Of a stretch of 64,000 nt of DNA, positions 62,429 to 64,000 are shown piece by piece. The stretch is from Polydactylus sextarius (Eukaryota; Chordata; Actinopteri; Polynemidae). A model generated the notes under the pieces. It saw nothing but the letters and a program-made list of their open reading frames with translations, did not search any database and was not told where the DNA came from. Made by a program: the position numbers and the translations under genes. How positions within the stretch are numbered: the first letter of the stretch is position 1; each line of letters starts with the position of its first letter. The stretch lies in assembly GCA_016801845.1 (NCBI GenBank), contig CM028926.1, positions 6,794,501 to 6,858,500 on the forward strand, in the 5' to 3' direction.

Positions 62429-64000
62429 GGGTTCATAAGTGCTGGGGTGTTGAGAAGGAAAGGGTTGATTGCCCAACAGTAGCGATAGGCAGACAAGTTG
62501 TTTCTGTTTAGCTTCACTGTACTGATAACACAGGAAACAGTCTGTGCTTTTGCTATATCGGCCTTATCTGATGTATCTTCTCTCTCAACAAGCTATCTCT
62601 TCTATCTTTCTCCTCTCTACTTCTCTCTTTTTTTCCCACTCTATTGCTTTCCCTCACACTGTTACTTTCCTTGTGAATTCATAGAGAGAAAATGGTTGAG
62701 GCAAGAGAGACAGAGTATATTTCCAAGATCTCTATGAAGCAGAAGTGATGGGAAAAGAGGGGAGAAAAAAAAAAGATGTCTGAAATTTTATCAGCATTGT
62801 AGCGTGTTGCTTAGCCTGGAGCGTGACAGGCAGGAAGAGCTGGTGAGGTAAGCAGTAGACCCAAACACTGATAATGATCTACCCTGTGTTATCTGACTAC
62901 AAATGAAATGCAGTCTACTTGCTGCTGACTGTGGATAGTCACAGGCTTGCCATCAGTCAATGACAAATGCAAAGAGGGGGGGATACATGATGGCATTCAA
63001 TTGTCATCTAATTGTCCTTGGTTGCTGTGGTAGCTAATCTGATCATTAAAGCAACAATTGGGAGAAAATGAGTTTCTCCTTGTCGTGTCACAGATACATG
63101 AGTGTGTCCTAAAATTAGACCGGTATGAATGAGAGTTGTTGCTCATTATCACAGTGTAGTTCTTATAGAGGCCGTCTGTTATCCTGACCTCTCTGTAATA
63201 TTAGCAGTTCATTCTCCAGCCCCAGATATTTGGCATGCTAGATCTCAGTTTACAAATGAAGGCCTTGACTTCCAGGCCTTATCACCATAATGTTGTACAC
63301 AAAGGACATAAAAGGAAATGGATCAGCAAAAAAAGCAACAAACTAACACTGAGCACACTTCAAAGTATGCTGGTCATATTGCGAAAGACTTGTTTAAGCA
63401 TCTGTCTCATCTATTAACACAGACAATGTTGTTTACACACCTCAGGCTTAGCTACATGTGTGGTGAACATGATCATCTTCAATGGAGTGTATGTAAACAT
63501 ATACAATAGTCTAATTAGGACCATGAGGAGAGGGGCAGCTTGACTGAACAGTGAATAGAGCAGATACACCCTCACCTCTTCTTTGTGCCTACTTGACCTT
63601 TTTGAACAGGGTGTGGCAAGGACACAAAAGGATCTCCATGTAACCATATACCGCAAAGAGTTGGATAAAAGACAGACAGGGGGACGTCATGTGTAAAAGG
63701 AGAAAAGTAGAGAGGATCCATTCAAAATTCAAACAGTAGTCAGTGTTGCTGTGGGTAAGTTTGACATAGCTGACATCTGACTCAGTGAGGCCCAGTATTA
63801 TATGACCATAGTGCTGCTGTTAGGCTCGGGGGTGACATTTCTATTCTGCCTTCCAGACCTTTTCTCTCTCTCATTCTCTGCTTTGCACTAGTATCAGATT
63901 CTAATCTGTCAGTGGTGCCTCAGCTCCATTTAGCCAATTGGCTACCATCTGATGGATTGGATAGAAAGCCCTTCGTGACCAAGTGGGATATAACTAGTCA

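Larger units (their letters stand above)
52657..64000 (+). other. robo1: robo1 intron after Ig1 exon (continues beyond window)
   Basis: No second Ig exon is found before the window ends. In ROBO1 the next exon starts with an ILRDDFRQNP-like sequence, and I do not see it. The intron contains the near-identical 2.78-kb tandem duplication (53111-58673), a (TTA)n repeat at 62405-62428, TG-rich stretches at 61750-61800 and short poly-A/poly-T runs. The open frame at 59143-59553 is chance. Confidence 0.8.

Noticed and set aside
1..64000. CRISPR arrays, operons, bacterial promoters, rRNA
   Set aside because: No regularly spaced repeats, no ribosome-binding sites upstream of long frames and no rRNA core motifs. 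The window is vertebrate intronic DNA.

Overview
This window comes from a vertebrate nuclear genome, almost certainly a teleost fish and probably a percomorph. It is AT-rich and intron-dominated, with CA/GT/TA microsatellites. It carries relics of repeats that are widespread in percomorph genomes: a LINE 3' tail, a short element with inverted termini, and two copies of a ~500-bp interspersed repeat. Nothing bacterial or viral is present, and most open frames are chance.

The only gene I can firmly name is the 5' part of roundabout 1 (robo1), on the + strand. Robo1 is the Slit receptor used in axon guidance. The secure coding pieces are the first immunoglobulin-domain exon (52330-52656), a DNSLGYTG exon specific to the long ROBO1 isoform (20088-20177), and a signal-peptide exon of the short, DUTT1-like isoform (36743-36803). 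The latter two end in phase 1 at a GT donor and join in frame to the phase-1 acceptor of the Ig1 exon. A CpG-rich block at 35735-36195 looks like the short-isoform promoter. A further signal-peptide open frame at 2471-2597, also phase 1, may be the true first exon of the long isoform. An orphan signal-peptide frame at 32800-33013, with a strong donor and the same phase, could be another alternative start or a chance frame. The Ig1 exon ends with A as the first base of the next codon. This fits Ile (ROBO1, EVA-I) and excludes Leu (ROBO2, EVA-L), which supports robo1 over robo2.

Layout: 1-2470, upstream sequence and possible leader; 2471-2597, candidate first exon; 2598-20087, probable first intron; 20088-20177, long-isoform exon; 20178-35730, intron; 35735-36803, second promoter, uORF-rich leader and signal-peptide exon; 36804-52329, intron; 52330-52656, Ig1 exon; 52657-64000, intron that continues off the window without reaching the Ig2 exon.

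The most striking structural feature is a head-to-tail duplication of ~2.78 kb inside the last intron (53111-55894 and 55895-58673). The copies differ by about six small changes, mostly homopolymer-length changes. It is either a very recent tandem duplication or an assembly artefact.
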